The translations under genes and the position numbers were made by a program. Below the pieces are notes generated by a model. The model had not been told where the DNA came from. It made no database searches and worked only from the letters and a program-made list of their open reading frames with translations. From Ziziphus jujuba (lineage: Eukaryota; Streptophyta; Magnoliopsida; Rosales; Rhamnaceae): 64,000 nt of DNA. The stretch covers positions 12,013,501 through 12,077,500 of the forward strand of contig NC_083379.1 of NCBI RefSeq assembly GCF_031755915.1, read 5' to 3'. Shown here piece after piece: positions 25,363 to 38,602 of this stretch (position 1 is its first letter; every line of letters begins with the position of its first letter).

Positions 25363-28300
25363 ATGAAGCTTGGTGGGATTTTAGTGCTGTCCCTACTTTT
25401 TCTTTCTGCCATGGGGCAGCTTCCTTCGCCAGATATTTTGGCTCTGCTTGAATTCAGGAAGGGTATCAAGCGTGATCCAACCGGTTATGTCCTTAATTCT
25501 TGGAATGATGAGTCTATAGACTTTGATGGCTGCCCTTCTTCTTGGAATGGAATTGTCTGTAATGGCGGAAATGTTGCCGGAGTTGTTCTTGATAATCTGG
25601 GTCTGTCTGCAGATGCAGACTTGAGTGTATTTGCAAATCTCACAAAGCTTGTGAAGCTTTCTATGTCCAACAATTCAATAACAGGCAAAATTCCTGACAA
25701 CATAGCCGACTTTACAAAACTTGAGTATCTTGATGTATCCAATAATCTATTTTCATCAGCTTTACCAATGGGAATTGGTAGGTTAGAGAGCTTAAAAAAC
25801 CTTTCATTGGCTGGGAACAACTTTGCGGGCTCCATTCCAGATTCACTGTCAGGACTTTCCTCAATCCTGTCATTGGACTTGAGTCGCAACTCCTTCTCTG
25901 GGCCAGTGCCGACATCGTTGACAAAGCTGTCTAATCTGGTATCTCTTAATCTATCTGTTAATAGCTTTACCAAGAGTATTCCCAAAGGGTTTGAGCTGGT
26001 TTCGAGTCTTGATGTGCTTGACTTACATGGGAATATGCTTGAGGGTCATCTAGATGTGCTATTTTTGCTTGAAACAAGTGCTACTCATGTTGATTTGAGT
26101 GATAATATGCTTACAAGTTCTACTTCGCAGCAACAGAAATTTTTATCTCGTATATCTGAGGATATTAAGTATTTGAATCTTAGCCATAACCAGCTAACTG
26201 GGTCACTGGTAAGTGGGGGTGAGCTACAAGTATTTGAAAACTTGAAGGTTTTGGATCTCAGCTACAATCAGTTGTCTGGCGAATTACCTGCATTTAATTT
26301 TGTCTATGATCTCCAAGTCCTCAAGCTCAGTAACAACAGGTTTTCAGGATTTATTCCCAATAACCTATTAAAAGGAGATGCTCTGGTTTTAGATGAACTA
26401 GATTTGAGTGGCAACAATCTCTCAGGTACTTGAACCATCTGTTACTCGATTCCTTTTTATGTTAAGAAATAATATTATCTCGTCTTTTAAACTGGTCTTT
26501 GTAATTTATTCCTAGATAGTTTGTTTTGCTTCTCACATTTAAATCATCTTTCAGGATCCATGACTGCAATTACTTCAACAAATCTGCGTGTCCTTAATCT
26601 TTCCTCAAATGGGCTTATTGGAGAGCTGCCACTGCTGACTGGAAGCTGTGCTGTACTTGATCTATCAAATAACAAATTTGAAGGGAACTTAACCAGGATG
26701 ATGAAATGGGGGAACATTGAATTTCTTGATTTGAGTCAGAATCGTTTGATGGGATCTATCCCTGAGGTAACCCCACAATTTCTGCGTTTAAATTTTCTCA
26801 ATCTCTCACGTAATTCACTTGGTAGTTCCCTACCAAAAGTGATAATGCAGTATCCAAAGCTTAGAGTCCTTGATCTCAGTTCAAATCGGTTAGCGGGACC
26901 TGTTCTGGCTGATTTGCTAACAATGCCCACTTTGCAAGAGCTCCACCTTGACAACAATCTTTTTACTGGGGCTGTTAAGTTATCATCTCCCTCACCCAGT
27001 GAAACTAACCTTCAGATTCTTGATCTTTCGCATAACCAGATTAGCGGTTATTTTCCTGATCAATTTGGAGCATTGACTGCACTTCAAGTGCTTCGTATTG
27101 CGGGAAATAATTTCTCTGGTTCTCTGCCAACTTCGGTCACTGATATGAGCTCATTAAGTTCATTAGATATTTCACAGAATCACTTTACAGGTCCTCTTCC
27201 AAACAACTTTCCGGACAGCCTTGTAAACTTTAATGCTTCATACAATGATCTTTCTGGCACTGTCCCAGAAAATCTGAGAAAGTTTCCTAGGTCTTCTTTT
27301 TACCCTGGAAATAGTGGTTTGCGTTTCCCAAATGGTTCTTCTGGATCAAATGCTTCTCCATCTGATAATTCCAAGAAAAAGCCCATGAACACTCTTGTCA
27401 AAGTGATAATTATTGTTTCATGTGTGGTTGCTGTTGTTATTCTTCTTTTGCTTGTTATCTTCATACATTATATTCGCATCTCAAGGAGGCTCCCCCCAAA
27501 GCATACTATGAACAAAGATATCCGCAAGGGTGCTCAACCAAACCCCTCTGGTATTCGTGGAATAGAAACTGGTGGTGCTACAGTTGTATCAGCTGAGGAT
27601 CTTGTGGCATCGAAAAAAGGATCATCATCTGAGATTATCAGCCCTGATGAAAAATTGGCTGCTGTAACCGGCTTTTCCCCTTCAAAGAACAGCCATATCT
27701 CTTGGTCACCTGAATCTGGGGATTCATTTTCTGCCGAAAACCTTGCAAGGCTGGATGTGAGATCACCAGATAGATTGGTTGGGGAGCTGTATTTTCTTGA
27801 TGATACAGTCTCATTGACGCAGGAGGAATTGTCGAGGGCCCCTGCTGAAGTTTTGGGAAGAAGCAGCCATGGGACATCTTATAGGGCAACTTTGGAGAAT
27901 GGAGTGTTCTTGACAGTTAAATGGTTAAGAGAAGGGGTGGCAAAACAGAAAAAAGAATTTGCCAAGGAGGCTAAAAAATTTGCTAACATCAGACATCCAA
28001 ATGTGGTGGGTCTTAGAGGGTACTATTGGGGTCCGACACAACATGAGAAGCTTATTCTTTCAGATTACATCTCACCTGGAAGTCTTGCGAGCTTTCTTTA
28101 TGGTATCATGTTGCCTTTCTCACTCTTCAACCTATAAAACTTTTAGTCCAATAAGAAACAGGAGAAATGACATGACCCAAAAAAAACGGAAAAAAAAAAA
28201 TCCCATTAGGGTTATATGCCAATACCTGCAAGGTTGAAGCAAAAACTAATACTATTATGTGGTCGTTAATATTGATTAATATTTTCTTTTTGGTTAATAG

Positions 28301-29306
28301 TTATTATCTCCATATTCTGTGATCGAACTTTATTATCCGCTCTATGCTTTTATGAAGGGTTGGTAATTCTTCTCTTAGTAAAAAAATCTAAAGATAAACA
28401 GTATTGTTAGTTATAGGCTTGATTTGTATAATTAGGTTCGCATCTTATCCAATTTGAATTTTTAAAATTGTTGGTAACTCAGTTATATTTTTTTTTGTTC
28501 TGTTTATTTTTTTGTTCAGTTGTCTCTTGTCTTGTGTTTTAATTTTGGTGATCCTCATTTATAGTAATTTATTATTCTGCATGTGCATGTGTAAGACCAG
28601 CTGCTTACTGGAATGGCATTTTCTTCCCATTCCAACTTGCTTTTCTCTTCCATAATTGTATGTCTGTGTGTTTTGATATTCTTTAATTTCCTTTTTGATC
28701 TAAAAACATATTATTTCTTCAGATCGACCAGGAAGAAAAGGGCCACCATTATCTTGGGCTCAAAGGCTGAAAATTGCCGTTGATGTTGCACGTGGTCTGA
28801 ACTATCTCCACTTTGACCGTGCTGTTCCACATGGTAATCTAAAAGCGACAAACATATTGTTGGATGGGCCTGACCTGAATGCTCGTGTTGCTGATTATTG
28901 CCTCCACCGTCTCATGACCCAAGCTGGCACCATTGAACAAATTCTTGATGCTGGTGTCTTAGGTTATCGTTCACCAGAGTTGGCTGCTTCCAAGAAGCCA
29001 GTGCCTTCATTTAAGTCAGATGTTTATGCTTTTGGAGTGATAATGTTGGAACTTTTAACTGGAAGGTGTGCTGGTGATGTGATCTCGGGTGAGGAAGGAG
29101 GGGTTGATTTGACAGATTGGGTGCGGTTGAGGGTATCGGAAGGTCGTGGCTCAGACTGTTTCGATGCTGCATTAATGGCAGAGGCGGGGAATCCAGCAGC
29201 TGCGAAGGGAATGAAGGAGGTCCTTGGTATTGCTTTACGATGCATTCGGTCGGTATCAGAGAGGCCAGGTATCAAGACTATATATGAGGATCTTTCATCT
29301 ATATAG
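25363..29306 (+). CDS. GHR1: GHR1-like LRR receptor pseudokinase, 3 exons, 1064 aa
   Basis: Exons 25363-26425, 26555-28102 and 28723-29306 join with GT-AG junctions to an open 3195-nt frame. The protein has a signal peptide (about residues 1-18), an LRRNT domain with the paired cysteines of the CPSSWNGIVC segment, about 20 leucine-rich repeats, one membrane segment (about 636-661), a juxtamembrane tail, and a kinase-like domain (about 780-1064). It matches Arabidopsis GUARD CELL HYDROGEN PEROXIDE-RESISTANT 1 (At4g20940) almost throughout as I remember it; that protein controls the anion channel SLAC1 in ABA- and H2O2-driven stomatal closure. The lysine of the VAIK position is present (K810), but HRD is replaced by HGN (907-909) and DFG by DYC (928-930), so catalysis is unlikely and scaffolding is the expected role. 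The C-terminus ends YEDLSSI, as in the family. Confidence 0.95.
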
Positions 29307-31198
29307 TTTTTTCGTTTCTTTTCAAATCTAACTTAGTTGGACATGAATTTTCTGGGAACTTAATACCTCATTAGCCTCCCTTTTGAATCCATTAGATTTT
29401 CTGGTTTAGTCTGCTAATTGTATCAACCATTTCTGTTAAAAAAAAAAGAAAAAAAGAAAAATATGAAGCGCATGTGGGAAAGGATGCAAATTGATGGGCC
29501 ATGGCCATTGCTTTTTAAGGTCTTAAGATGAAGAATGTGATAGGATGAAGAGAAAAATGACAATGATGTGTGAAGAAAAAAAAAAAAAAAAAAAAAACAG
29601 TTGTGGTTATTGTTTGATCTATTTACATTGAATGCCTTGAGATGATTTTCATTTTTGACAACCTTTACTACTGATCAAGTACAGAAACCCACTGTATTTG
29701 CCTATGTATTGGTTGATGCATTATAAATTCGTCAAGAGGTTCATAATTAGTTCAATACATATTGACTTACGAAGAAATAGATACAAACTTATGGCTGATT
29801 TATTCAGTGTGGTGAACTCTTTTTATATATATATATAGTCTGAAAGTTAGAAATCGAAGAACGCTACATATGCTGCTGAACAAATTAAGCCTAAAAATTC
29901 AAAGTAGAAGAAATAAAATGAAAGTGTACTGTAGCGTTCATTTATTCAAAAGAGTAAACTACATCTAAGATATGCCTAGAATTCATTACAATCAATCAGC
30001 ATCCATTTATTCAAAATTCTGCCTGCATTCCAATTCACCACATACACATAAGGCTGTTTCTACCATGTCGGTGGAAAGCTAAAAATTGTGGGGGGGGAAA
30101 AGTTACAAATATGAAGGGGCTGGAAAATGCATGCCCTTAGCAATGATGAATGATTCGTTGAAATTGTTACCCCAATCCCTCACGCATGTCCTCTATAATC
30201 AATCATCAGAACTCTCTTGCAACCTTTTGGTTATGATTTCGACTGCTGAGATCCTCCCTCATCTTTTGCATCTTAACGTCACTCTGCATGCTGTCCTTCA
30301 ACTACTTCTACAGTGTTGCAAATGCATGTTCTACCGATCGGATGGTGGTGAAACCGGGAATGTGCACTTGAATGAGTAGCTCCTCAAAATGTTATGTCCC
30401 GGTGGCCCCAAAATGAACAAGCAAAACCTACACAACACTACAATACAAGAAAAGTTGTGGATATAAGCACCAAATCTGCAACTAAAATTATGATCTTAAA
30501 AATGTGCAAGTAACGGGGTGCTAAAAACTCTTTGGGTAGAGTTTGCTATATCTAGAACTGTTTTATAGCTGCAATTTAAATCTATTTGTCGCTAAAATAC
30601 TGTTATAACTAAACCGATTAATTTCCATTGTTATATGTAATTTAGCCACAAATTTATAAAGTAGATATGAAATACGAGTAAGACTCCCTCTATTATTATT
30701 ATTATTTTTTAAAGTATTCGGTGACAATAGTGACCATAACTTACCGTACCAATCATAATTTAAAATGAAAATTAATGAGAATATCATATTCCAAAAATGG
30801 AATCAAGTTAGTGTCCTAAGAGCCTTTAGTATGTACTGTCCCCGACTGATTTTTCTCCAAATTATTTTTACACATGCATATATAATGGATTTGGAAATTA
30901 CTTATGGTGCATGTAATTCAATTTAAAATGGTGGAAATCATAATATATAATGAGAATTGCATAATCAAGATAAAGTTTGGATGAAGGGAAAAAAAAAAAA
31001 AAAAAAAAAACCATAAACAGAAGGATACCTATTCATTCTACATGAAGTTGGCGCTTCATGTTCATTTCCCTGCTCTTCATTGCCATTAAGAAAAAATTCT
31101 CCTGGAAGTTAGTTAACCCAAATGCCATCTCTCTTCACATTGTTGTAACCAATATTGATGCTTGGGATGTGTGAAATCTTGCTCTACTCCTCTTCTGA
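29307..31198. other. Intergenic, 3' of GHR1
   Basis: It begins with the GHR1 3' UTR and then A/T-rich spacer with poly-A tracts near 29576-29597 and 30990-31010 and an (AT)n tract near 29825-29838. A 291-nt open frame around 30086-30379 has no recognisable domain and is not called. Confidence 0.5.
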
Positions 31199-33234
31199 TT
31201 ATTGGAAAGATTGTAATAAAATGTCACAGCAATCAATAGTCAAAGTCTTCATTGGTGTCCCTTTCAGAAACTCCGGTGGTGATTTCAAACTCTTGTAGTG
31301 GTATATTTCTAAGAAATCAAGCCAAGGCATGATTAACAAAACAACAATATTTGTTGTTTCATCTCCTTCCCATTCTTCCCACTCACGCAAGAAATAAATC
31401 CTAAGTTGTTTCAATTTTGGGAATGATACCATGACTTGGTCTTCTTCTTTTGTTACCATATCATTAGTATTGGTATTTCCCCAAAACTCACTGCCTATCT
31501 TTCTCACATTATACATTTGACTTACAGCAAGTACTTCAAGAGAAGGTAGGCTTCCCAAAGGAGGTAAAGTCTCACAGGGGCTGCAGCCTACAAGGTGGAG
31601 ATTTCTCAAAGTAACTAATGACAACAGCCATTTGGGAGACATATTGATACCCTCATAGCTGTGGATTCTTTAAGGATTTCAAGCTTGGATGTGGTTGTAA
31701 GGCTTCAAGTATCTGAGATGAATCTTCCAAATTTCGTTCTACGCTCTTCTCAAAATTTATACATAGTTCTACAAGATTTTCCTTATGCACCAACCCTGCT
31801 TCTTCAATCTCTCTCAAAATTTTCAGATATCCACACCCGCTTATTCAAAAATAGCTTTCAAATTGGAGGTGATTCAACCTTTTCAAATCTCCTAGACTAA
31901 GATATGCACCTTCATTCACCTTTGGTATCCCCAAACGTGTGTGGTATGCGAAGATGAATTAGTCTAGTAATCCTTCTGGCAATCTCTCAACTCATCCCCC
32001 GCTACCGATATGAAGATGTCTTTAACTCACTAGTTTTCCCATCCCTTCTGGTAGTCTTTGAAGTCTGTAGCATTCTTCAAGTCTCAAAATCTCTAAATTA
32101 CATATATCACATACTTCATTAGGCAATTCTGTCAATTCAGGGTTATCACATAAATTGAGATATCTTAACTGTATCAACTGACCAAGCTGCTGTGGAAGCT
32201 TTTTAATTCGACATCCCCTCAAATTTAGCGTACGAAGACATCTTAGAGGAGGAGATTTTTGTTGAAAGAACATCATACCACTACCTAAGCTAGTGTCTAA
32301 ACACATTATGAAAAGGGTATATGCAATTAGATGTCAATAATAATGTAGAGTGATGGTTTTCAACAACACCAAGAGTCTGTGTTTTCTCCTTAACAACTTT
32401 CATAGTGAAACATTCATTTTTTGTCAAAAATTGTGCAAAATCATGTAATATGTCATGTATTTTGCATTTCAAAATGCTTCCATCATGATCTTTTCCAAAA
32501 TCTTGAAAGAAAGACCTCATGGTTGAATTTTTAAACAATTTCGACCTTTCTCTGGATTTTCATTGCTACTTAGATGACCTTGTGACATCCACATTTCAAT
32601 CAACTTGTCCCTATCGATCACATAATCTTTTGGAAATACAGAACAATATGAAAAAAAAAACGCATTTCCAGAGGAGGCAAGTCATAATAACTCAACAAGA
32701 ATGGAGTGAAAAGTTTGACATTTGCATCTTGCATTTTCCACATTTTACTAGATAGAACATCCTCCCAATCCTTTTTAGTCTCCTTAAAACACATTAAACT
32801 TCCTAAACTACTTGCTACAAGAGGCAGGCCATTGAACTTGGTTGCAATTTTCGTCCCAATTTCCTCTAATTGGTTGCACTCTTCACTATTTCTTTCCAAG
32901 TCTGCTAAATATTAATCAACAATGCTCTTCGGGCAACGATTCCAGGCAACTCAAAATACGGAGTTTTCACCTTCAGCTTGTTTAACAATTTTGGGTTTGA
33001 GAATTTCAGTGCTCCACTTGTCCAGCACGTTGTCCACGTCATAAGAAACTTCTTTGAGCTCATCCAGCCAACGATGAACACCAGCATCAATCAGTGTTTC
33101 TTTTCTGCATCCTCCAGCACGCCATGTACAGCTTCAAGCTTGCATTTCAGACTGGAAACATCTTTCTTAACAGAACAATACCAAAGCATACATTACTTTT
33201 CTCAGTTAGCATGTTCGTTACAAAGCATCTGCAC

Positions 33235-33235
<1 letters not shown>
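31199..33235 (-). pseudogene. CC-NBS-LRR (RGA-type) resistance gene, broken
   Basis: Read from 33235 downward, the remnant starts with the coiled-coil region (GVLEDAEKK, then WLDELKEVSYDVDNVLDKWS after a frame change near 33105-33090). It then jumps near 32905 to the end of NB-ARC (GLPLVASSLGSLM, about 32830-32790), so the P-loop, RNBS-A, kinase-2 and RNBS-B are absent. A winged-helix part follows (FPKDY, KLIEMW, about 32630-32590), then a frameshift near 32530, the MHD-like segment KIHDILHDFAQFL (about 32460-32420), and LRRs in pieces (32306-32022 and 31642-31199) separated by stops. Intact relatives are intracellular immune receptors of roughly 900-1100 residues. With several frame breaks and no nucleotide-binding core it cannot encode one. 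Confidence 0.9.
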
Positions 33236-33280
<45 letters not shown>

Positions 33281-33300
33281 AGAAAAAGAAAAAAAAGAGA
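33236..33300. repeat. Long poly-A / A-rich tract
   Basis: About 65 bases of almost pure A with scattered G (33236-33300), immediately beside the 5' remnant of the NLR pseudogene. Read as protein it gives polylysine, which is not a gene. A poly-T start on the pseudogene strand gives no evidence of retroposition, because the pseudogene runs away from it. Confidence 0.8.
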
Positions 33301-33825
33301 AGCTAAAATTTGTAACTTCTCTCTTAAGAAACACATTTTTCCTTTCAATGTTTAGGGCTTAGGAAGACAAAGTTGCAAAGCATTGTTTTTTAACATGCTT
33401 CTTTTGGATTGTTCCTAATCCAATGCACCAAAGGATGGCAAGGGAGTTGTTGTATCAACATAGAGTTTATTTTGCCTAAATAGGAATTTAATATGCTATT
33501 GGTGTAAAAAGTGCAAATATAAGTTTCATATTAGTCAGATATGAATATTCTAAAAGGTATATAGAGGTTTGAATTGCAACCTGTATTGGATTCCTTTTAG
33601 AGTGAAACCCTAAACCTTAACAAGTGTATGGTACTAGATTGGAATACAAAAAGAGCCATGTATATGCAGGAGAAAAAATCCAAGGTGATCGAATGGTGAT
33701 GGACCCTTAGATTTACCACCTGTCTAGGTGGTGCAGTGATGGGGAGTCCATGCGATATGAATTTCTTTTAATCATTTCAATGGTTACTCCCACCAAACAA
33801 CAAATCCCTTTTTTCTTAGATAAAA

Positions 33826-33995
33826 CTTAGATGTAAATCTTCTCGTCATCTATGTTTAAGATAAATTTTTAAAAATCTAATGAAATATGATCGTAAGGTA
33901 GAAAATTTTTCTCTCCTACTTAGAAGTAGATCCTCTCTTCGTTTAAGATAGTTCTTAAAACTCTAATGACATATGACCTTAAGGTAGAAAATTGT
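33826..33995. repeat. Diverged tandem duplication, two units of about 85 bp
   Basis: Two neighbouring segments (about 33826-33910 and 33917-33995) share the order: TAGATNNANNTCTTCTCGTC-like start, GTTTAAGATA, TAAAANTCTAATGANATATG, and AAGGTAGAAAATT. They differ by substitutions and small indels. No coding potential. Confidence 0.6.
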
Positions 33996-34476
33996 TTTTT
34001 TCTCTCATTTTAGTTTCTATCGTGTCCTTCAATAAAAGCTACTTTCTAATAATTGTTCCTAATTACATAAATTACAGTCTTTAATCCACCTTTTATTACT
34101 TTTCTTAAATATTGGTAAATCTAAAATTATATTTTAAAATGTTTCAAAATACTAAAACCGGAATATTTTCTTTACAAAGGACTTCAAACCTATGACATCT
34201 TAGACATAAGTTTGAATGGCTCACTAATTGAGTAAAAAAAATTGGAGTATTTATACAAGTTTAGTTTTATGTAAAAATGAAAAAAAAATCTAATAACATT
34301 AATTATAAATATTTTCCTAGTACTTGTACAGATTTCTAACTTGATCAAATTTTAATATTTTCTTCATTTTGAAAATATATATACATTTTTTCATACTAGT
34401 ATTCAATATTTGAACTGTTAATTATTATTATTATTTTTAAACAAACTGTTTTTTTTCAAATTCATTTTTAGTATTA

Positions 34477-34915
34477 GAGGGATGTATTCAATTTAGAGTT
34501 TGATGGATTTAAAATGAATTATAGACTTTAAAGGATTTGATGGATTGTTATGGAATTCTACAGACTCCATAAAGATTTTATAAGAATCCAATGAAATCTT
34601 TGGATTTAAAGCTGGATTTCATATTGACAATTTCCTTCACAATTTCCCTGTTAAAATCCTTTCAAATCCATTAAAATCCATCATTTTTTAAAGTCTTTTA
34701 AAATCAATGACTTTTTGAATACCACCAGATTTTAAAAGAATTCTATAAAGTCCTAATTGAATACATCTAGATTTTAATAGACTTTTATAAAATCCATCAA
34801 AATCTGAATTGAATATCATTAGATTTGTATGGACTCTCTTGAAATCTAAGTCGAATACCTTAAAACTTTAAAAGACTTTTAAAATCGTTCAAATTCTAAA
34901 TTGAATACATCCCTC
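34477..34915. mobile_element. MITE with perfect 21-bp terminal inverted repeats, 439 bp
   Basis: The left end starts GAGGGATGTATTCAATTTAG at 34477, and the right end is its exact reverse complement, ending ATACATCCCTC at 34915. The inside is packed with short related motifs (GGATTT, TTTAAAAGACTTT, ATCCATCAAA) in both orientations, as in other MITEs with subterminal repeats. The flanks are TTA on the left and TTG on the right, which would fit a decayed 3-bp PIF/Harbinger-type duplication. No coding capacity. Confidence 0.85.
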
Positions 34916-36840
34916 TTGGATTTTTTATTTTTATCATTTTTCTTTTTTTTTTTATTTTTATTTTTTCTTTTGGCAATCGATATAATGTTTCATTGTTTTT
35001 GTTTGTTATATATCTATACTAGAACTTGTAAAAACATATGGTTCCTGAAAACAAAACAACAAATAGTAAAAAAAAAAAATTGATAAATAATTTATATTGA
35101 TAATCATACTAATCCATTTAATAGTTAACACAAAGCAACTGATATTTATTAGGAAGTTTCTGTATATAATAACCTTTTTTTTTTTTTAGTAACTGTATAT
35201 GATAACTTTATTTGGAAAATTTTAAGGATGGGAAAAATTATTGACGATACAATTAAATTAGTGATCACATATTATTAGATTTTTGAAAGCTTAGATAAGG
35301 AAACAATTTATGGATCTACATCACAGAATAAAGATTCTTTTCTCATCTAAATATTTTTAAAAATCTTTTTTTTTGTTTTCTTTCATTGGAATGAGGTTGT
35401 TTTATAAACCAAAAAAACAAAAGCCAAGAAAACAGGGCTCAGCTTCCCGCCAAGTCCTGACTCTTACAAAAAAACAAAACGGCTCTGGAAACTGACTGGG
35501 CCATATAATTTGTCAATATGCTTACATGTCTGCAAAAGTTAATGCTATTTAGGAGCCCAAAAAAAAAAAAAAAAAAAAACATTATTCAATGGGTGAGGCC
35601 CGTGAGGGGGTGGAGTCAAACGACAAGGCTAATGGATGAAGGCTAAGTGCTTGTTGGAAGTAATTTAATAATTGTACACATGGCTTTGTTTTAGTGGCTA
35701 TGAGTAACATATCAAATTTATTTATTTATTTATTTATTATTATTATTTAAAAACCATATCAAATTCCATACCAATACGCAACGCAATATCTACTAATAAT
35801 TTTTCCTATCTTAATTTCCTTTAATTTTCCTATTTAATTTCAATTAAGTAAAATTCCCTTTTGTCAGAACCCAATGCTCTCAAGCCTTGAGCTTCTGTAT
35901 GCGGCTCTATTCAAATGACCAATCCACTTCTTCCCCTCCATCTTATCAAGACCAAAAACAACCACCTGCTTTCCTATGAATTCGACAAGATTCTTAAGAA
36001 ACTCACACACAAAAAGCTTGTACATTGCAATTAATGAAAGTATTTCTACAATTATTTTAAGTTTTAACCATCAATTGGATGGTATGCCATAAATTTTTAT
36101 ACTTGAAATTAATTAATATTAAAATGCTAGAAAAATGTAAATTTGAATATATATAATGTATATATATATTTTATACCAAATTACAACCAGGAAGTTGAAA
36201 AAATAAAAAGTTAGCAACATATATAAAACAAATCACTTTCTAAATACGTATATATAACCTAGGAAAGTATAATAGTTATACGATTGTTTTTAAAAAAAAA
36301 AATCGTAAGAACTTTTCGGTGCTTCTATAGAGTTCTAGAATTTTTTTAAGGATTGTTTTAGTTAATTATATTGTAAAAGTTTTAAAAATATTTATTTTAT
36401 TATCTTGGAAATTTTAAATTATTTTTATTATTTTTTCAAAAAAATATTTTAAAACTAATTATATTTGTATAAAATGTGAAATAGTCACATGTTAAAGTTT
36501 CAATTAACATTATAAAGGGGGATAAATTGCTAGACAATAAAAATAAAAATCTATTTAATTATTAGACTTAAAAACACACATGTACATAATTCTCGCAAAA
36601 ATAGAGGGCTGTTATAGTAATTTTCTGTCCTCTTTCTTCTTACTTGGCCCCGTTTTGGAATTCATTTTCATGCCAAAATTTTTTCTTTTCTTTTATTATG
36701 GCTTGGACATAATTGAATACTGGTACAATTATCTAGTGTTCAATAATTCAACAATAATCCAAAAAATAAAAAAATAAAAAAATAATCTGCAGGAGATGAT
36801 TGGAACAGCTAACGTATACCTTGTCCGGGTTCGAGAGAGT
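34916..36840. other. AT-rich spacer upstream of HDH1
   Basis: No gene recognised. It contains poly-A/T tracts (for example 35560-35579), an (ATTT)n stretch near 35717-35740 and (AT)n near 36150-36172. The short open frames are A/T-rich low-complexity translations. Confidence 0.5.
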
Positions 36841-37065
36841 AATATATAAAAACAAGTAAAATGTTATTTTTGGTAATTAAAAATAAGTAAAAAGTTGAGA
36901 AGATCAGGACCGATTACGTGGATATTCAATCAGATATGTATAAAGACAAAGTTCCTTCGTTCTTTCTTCCCTGTTACTTTGTTTGCATGCATAGTACCGA
37001 GTAAGAGAGCGAGACACAGAGGGAGAGACAGAGAGAAACACAGAGATAGAGAAAGGAGGATAACC
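36841..37065 (+). promoter_or_regulatory. HDH1 promoter and leader
   Basis: A TATA-like motif (TAATATATAAAAAC, about 36840-36853) lies about 215 nt before the HDH1 ATG. The leader ends in a purine-rich GAGAGACAGAGAGAAACACA stretch and the start context is AACCATGGC, close to the plant consensus. The assignment is by motif and position only. Confidence 0.45.
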
Positions 37066-38569
37066 ATGGCGATTTCTAGATTGAGATCAATGATTTCTCT
37101 TTCCAAGTGTAAATCTACAGCTATGTCTTTACCTTTTCAGTTTTCGATTTTTCGAAGAGCTTCAACACAAGTTTCATCCCAGTTCGAGGTTGGTGGTTTT
37201 TTTTTTTTTTTTTTTTTTTGTTTGGCTGATTCTGAATTAATTATGTGAGGAAATTGGTGGGCTTGTTTTTGTTTTTTTTTTTTTTCTTGTGGGTGGTTTT
37301 TAATTGTTGGCTAATTTTATTGTTGATATGTTACTACTACATTATTTTCAAATTCTTATCAACCAAAGCAATAGCTGTGGTGATGTTTTTAGATATTATT
37401 TTTTCTTCAGATATGAATATTGAACAAATTGATTTATTTTCTTGTTGGATATTAATTTTTTAAGCACATATGGTAAGCTAGCTTTAGGCTCTATCTTAGG
37501 AAAACGTGGGGTTGTCTCTTTTTTTTTTGGGGAGAAAATTCCTTAATGGGATAGACCAATGCCATATTGACACGAATAAGTTACATGTTTATCTATACAT
37601 TTTCGGTTTTTAATATATATTTTAAACTAAAACCACCATTAGAGTGTACTTTGAATGTGATCTGACTCATCTTCTTGGAATAATGAAATCTCTGCCGTCT
37701 CATATATATCTTCATACTTTTCTCAATCATATTTTACTATTCCTATTCTTTCTTATTATCTTCTATTTGGTTTTTTTGTTTTTTGTTTTTTTTTTTTTTC
37801 ATTTGGCTAAGTTCTATTTGTTTTTTCTACTACCATATCTCATTGAAACTTGTATTTCTTCTCTCTATTATTGTTTTTTTTTTGCCCCATTATTTTCTAC
37901 CCATTATTGTTTTTCTTTGCTCTAATAGTTTGGCAAACACATAATTTATTTTGCCAAGCATCTAACTTTTCCCACCTTAAAACCATATTTTAAAAATGGG
38001 TAGCGGAAAACAACTTGCTCTTCTTTTATTGATTTGGCAGGATAAAGAAAACAAAGATGTTAAAATCCAAAAATAGGAAAGAGAAAACTAAAAGCTGGTT
38101 ATTGGAGGATGGGGAAAAAGAAAACTAAAATCCATACATAGGGGAAGAAGATAGGAAAATATTTTAATAAATTATTTGCGAATGCAAAAAGATTAGAAGA
38201 TATGCATATCTGGGTCTAAAGGAATGCCAAAACAAGAGACGTAAGAAAAAATAATAATAATTAATTTTTTTTAACAAATGGCACTTTCTGGTTGGAACTC
38301 TGAAGGTTCCACTTTTTCTGCTTTTTGTGTCATTGAATCTGATTTTTTTTGTATTTAAAAATTATTATTTTCATAAATTAAATTGTTCTCGGGCACTGTG
38401 ATGTACAATGGATTGAATGTATAGACGCATAATCAAATCATTGTTTCTTTCAGTTAATATGCCAAACCAAGCGATAAATTTATATTGCCAAACGTGTAGA
38501 TTATTATTGATTTTTGTTTTAAAGTATTAATTGTGAAACATTATGGATACATAGGTATTGTTCAATTGG

Positions 38570-38602
<33 letters not shown>

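Noticed and set aside
25485..25985. 166-codon antisense frame inside GHR1 exon 1
   Set aside because: It lies opposite a well-supported LRR coding exon; the regular LRR codon pattern leaves long antisense frames by chance.
30086..30379. 97-codon open frame downstream of GHR1
   Set aside because: No recognisable domain, no splice partners and no supporting context.
32978..33355. Plus-strand frame with a polylysine run
   Set aside because: It is a reading of the poly-A tract and of the antisense of the NLR coiled-coil remnant.
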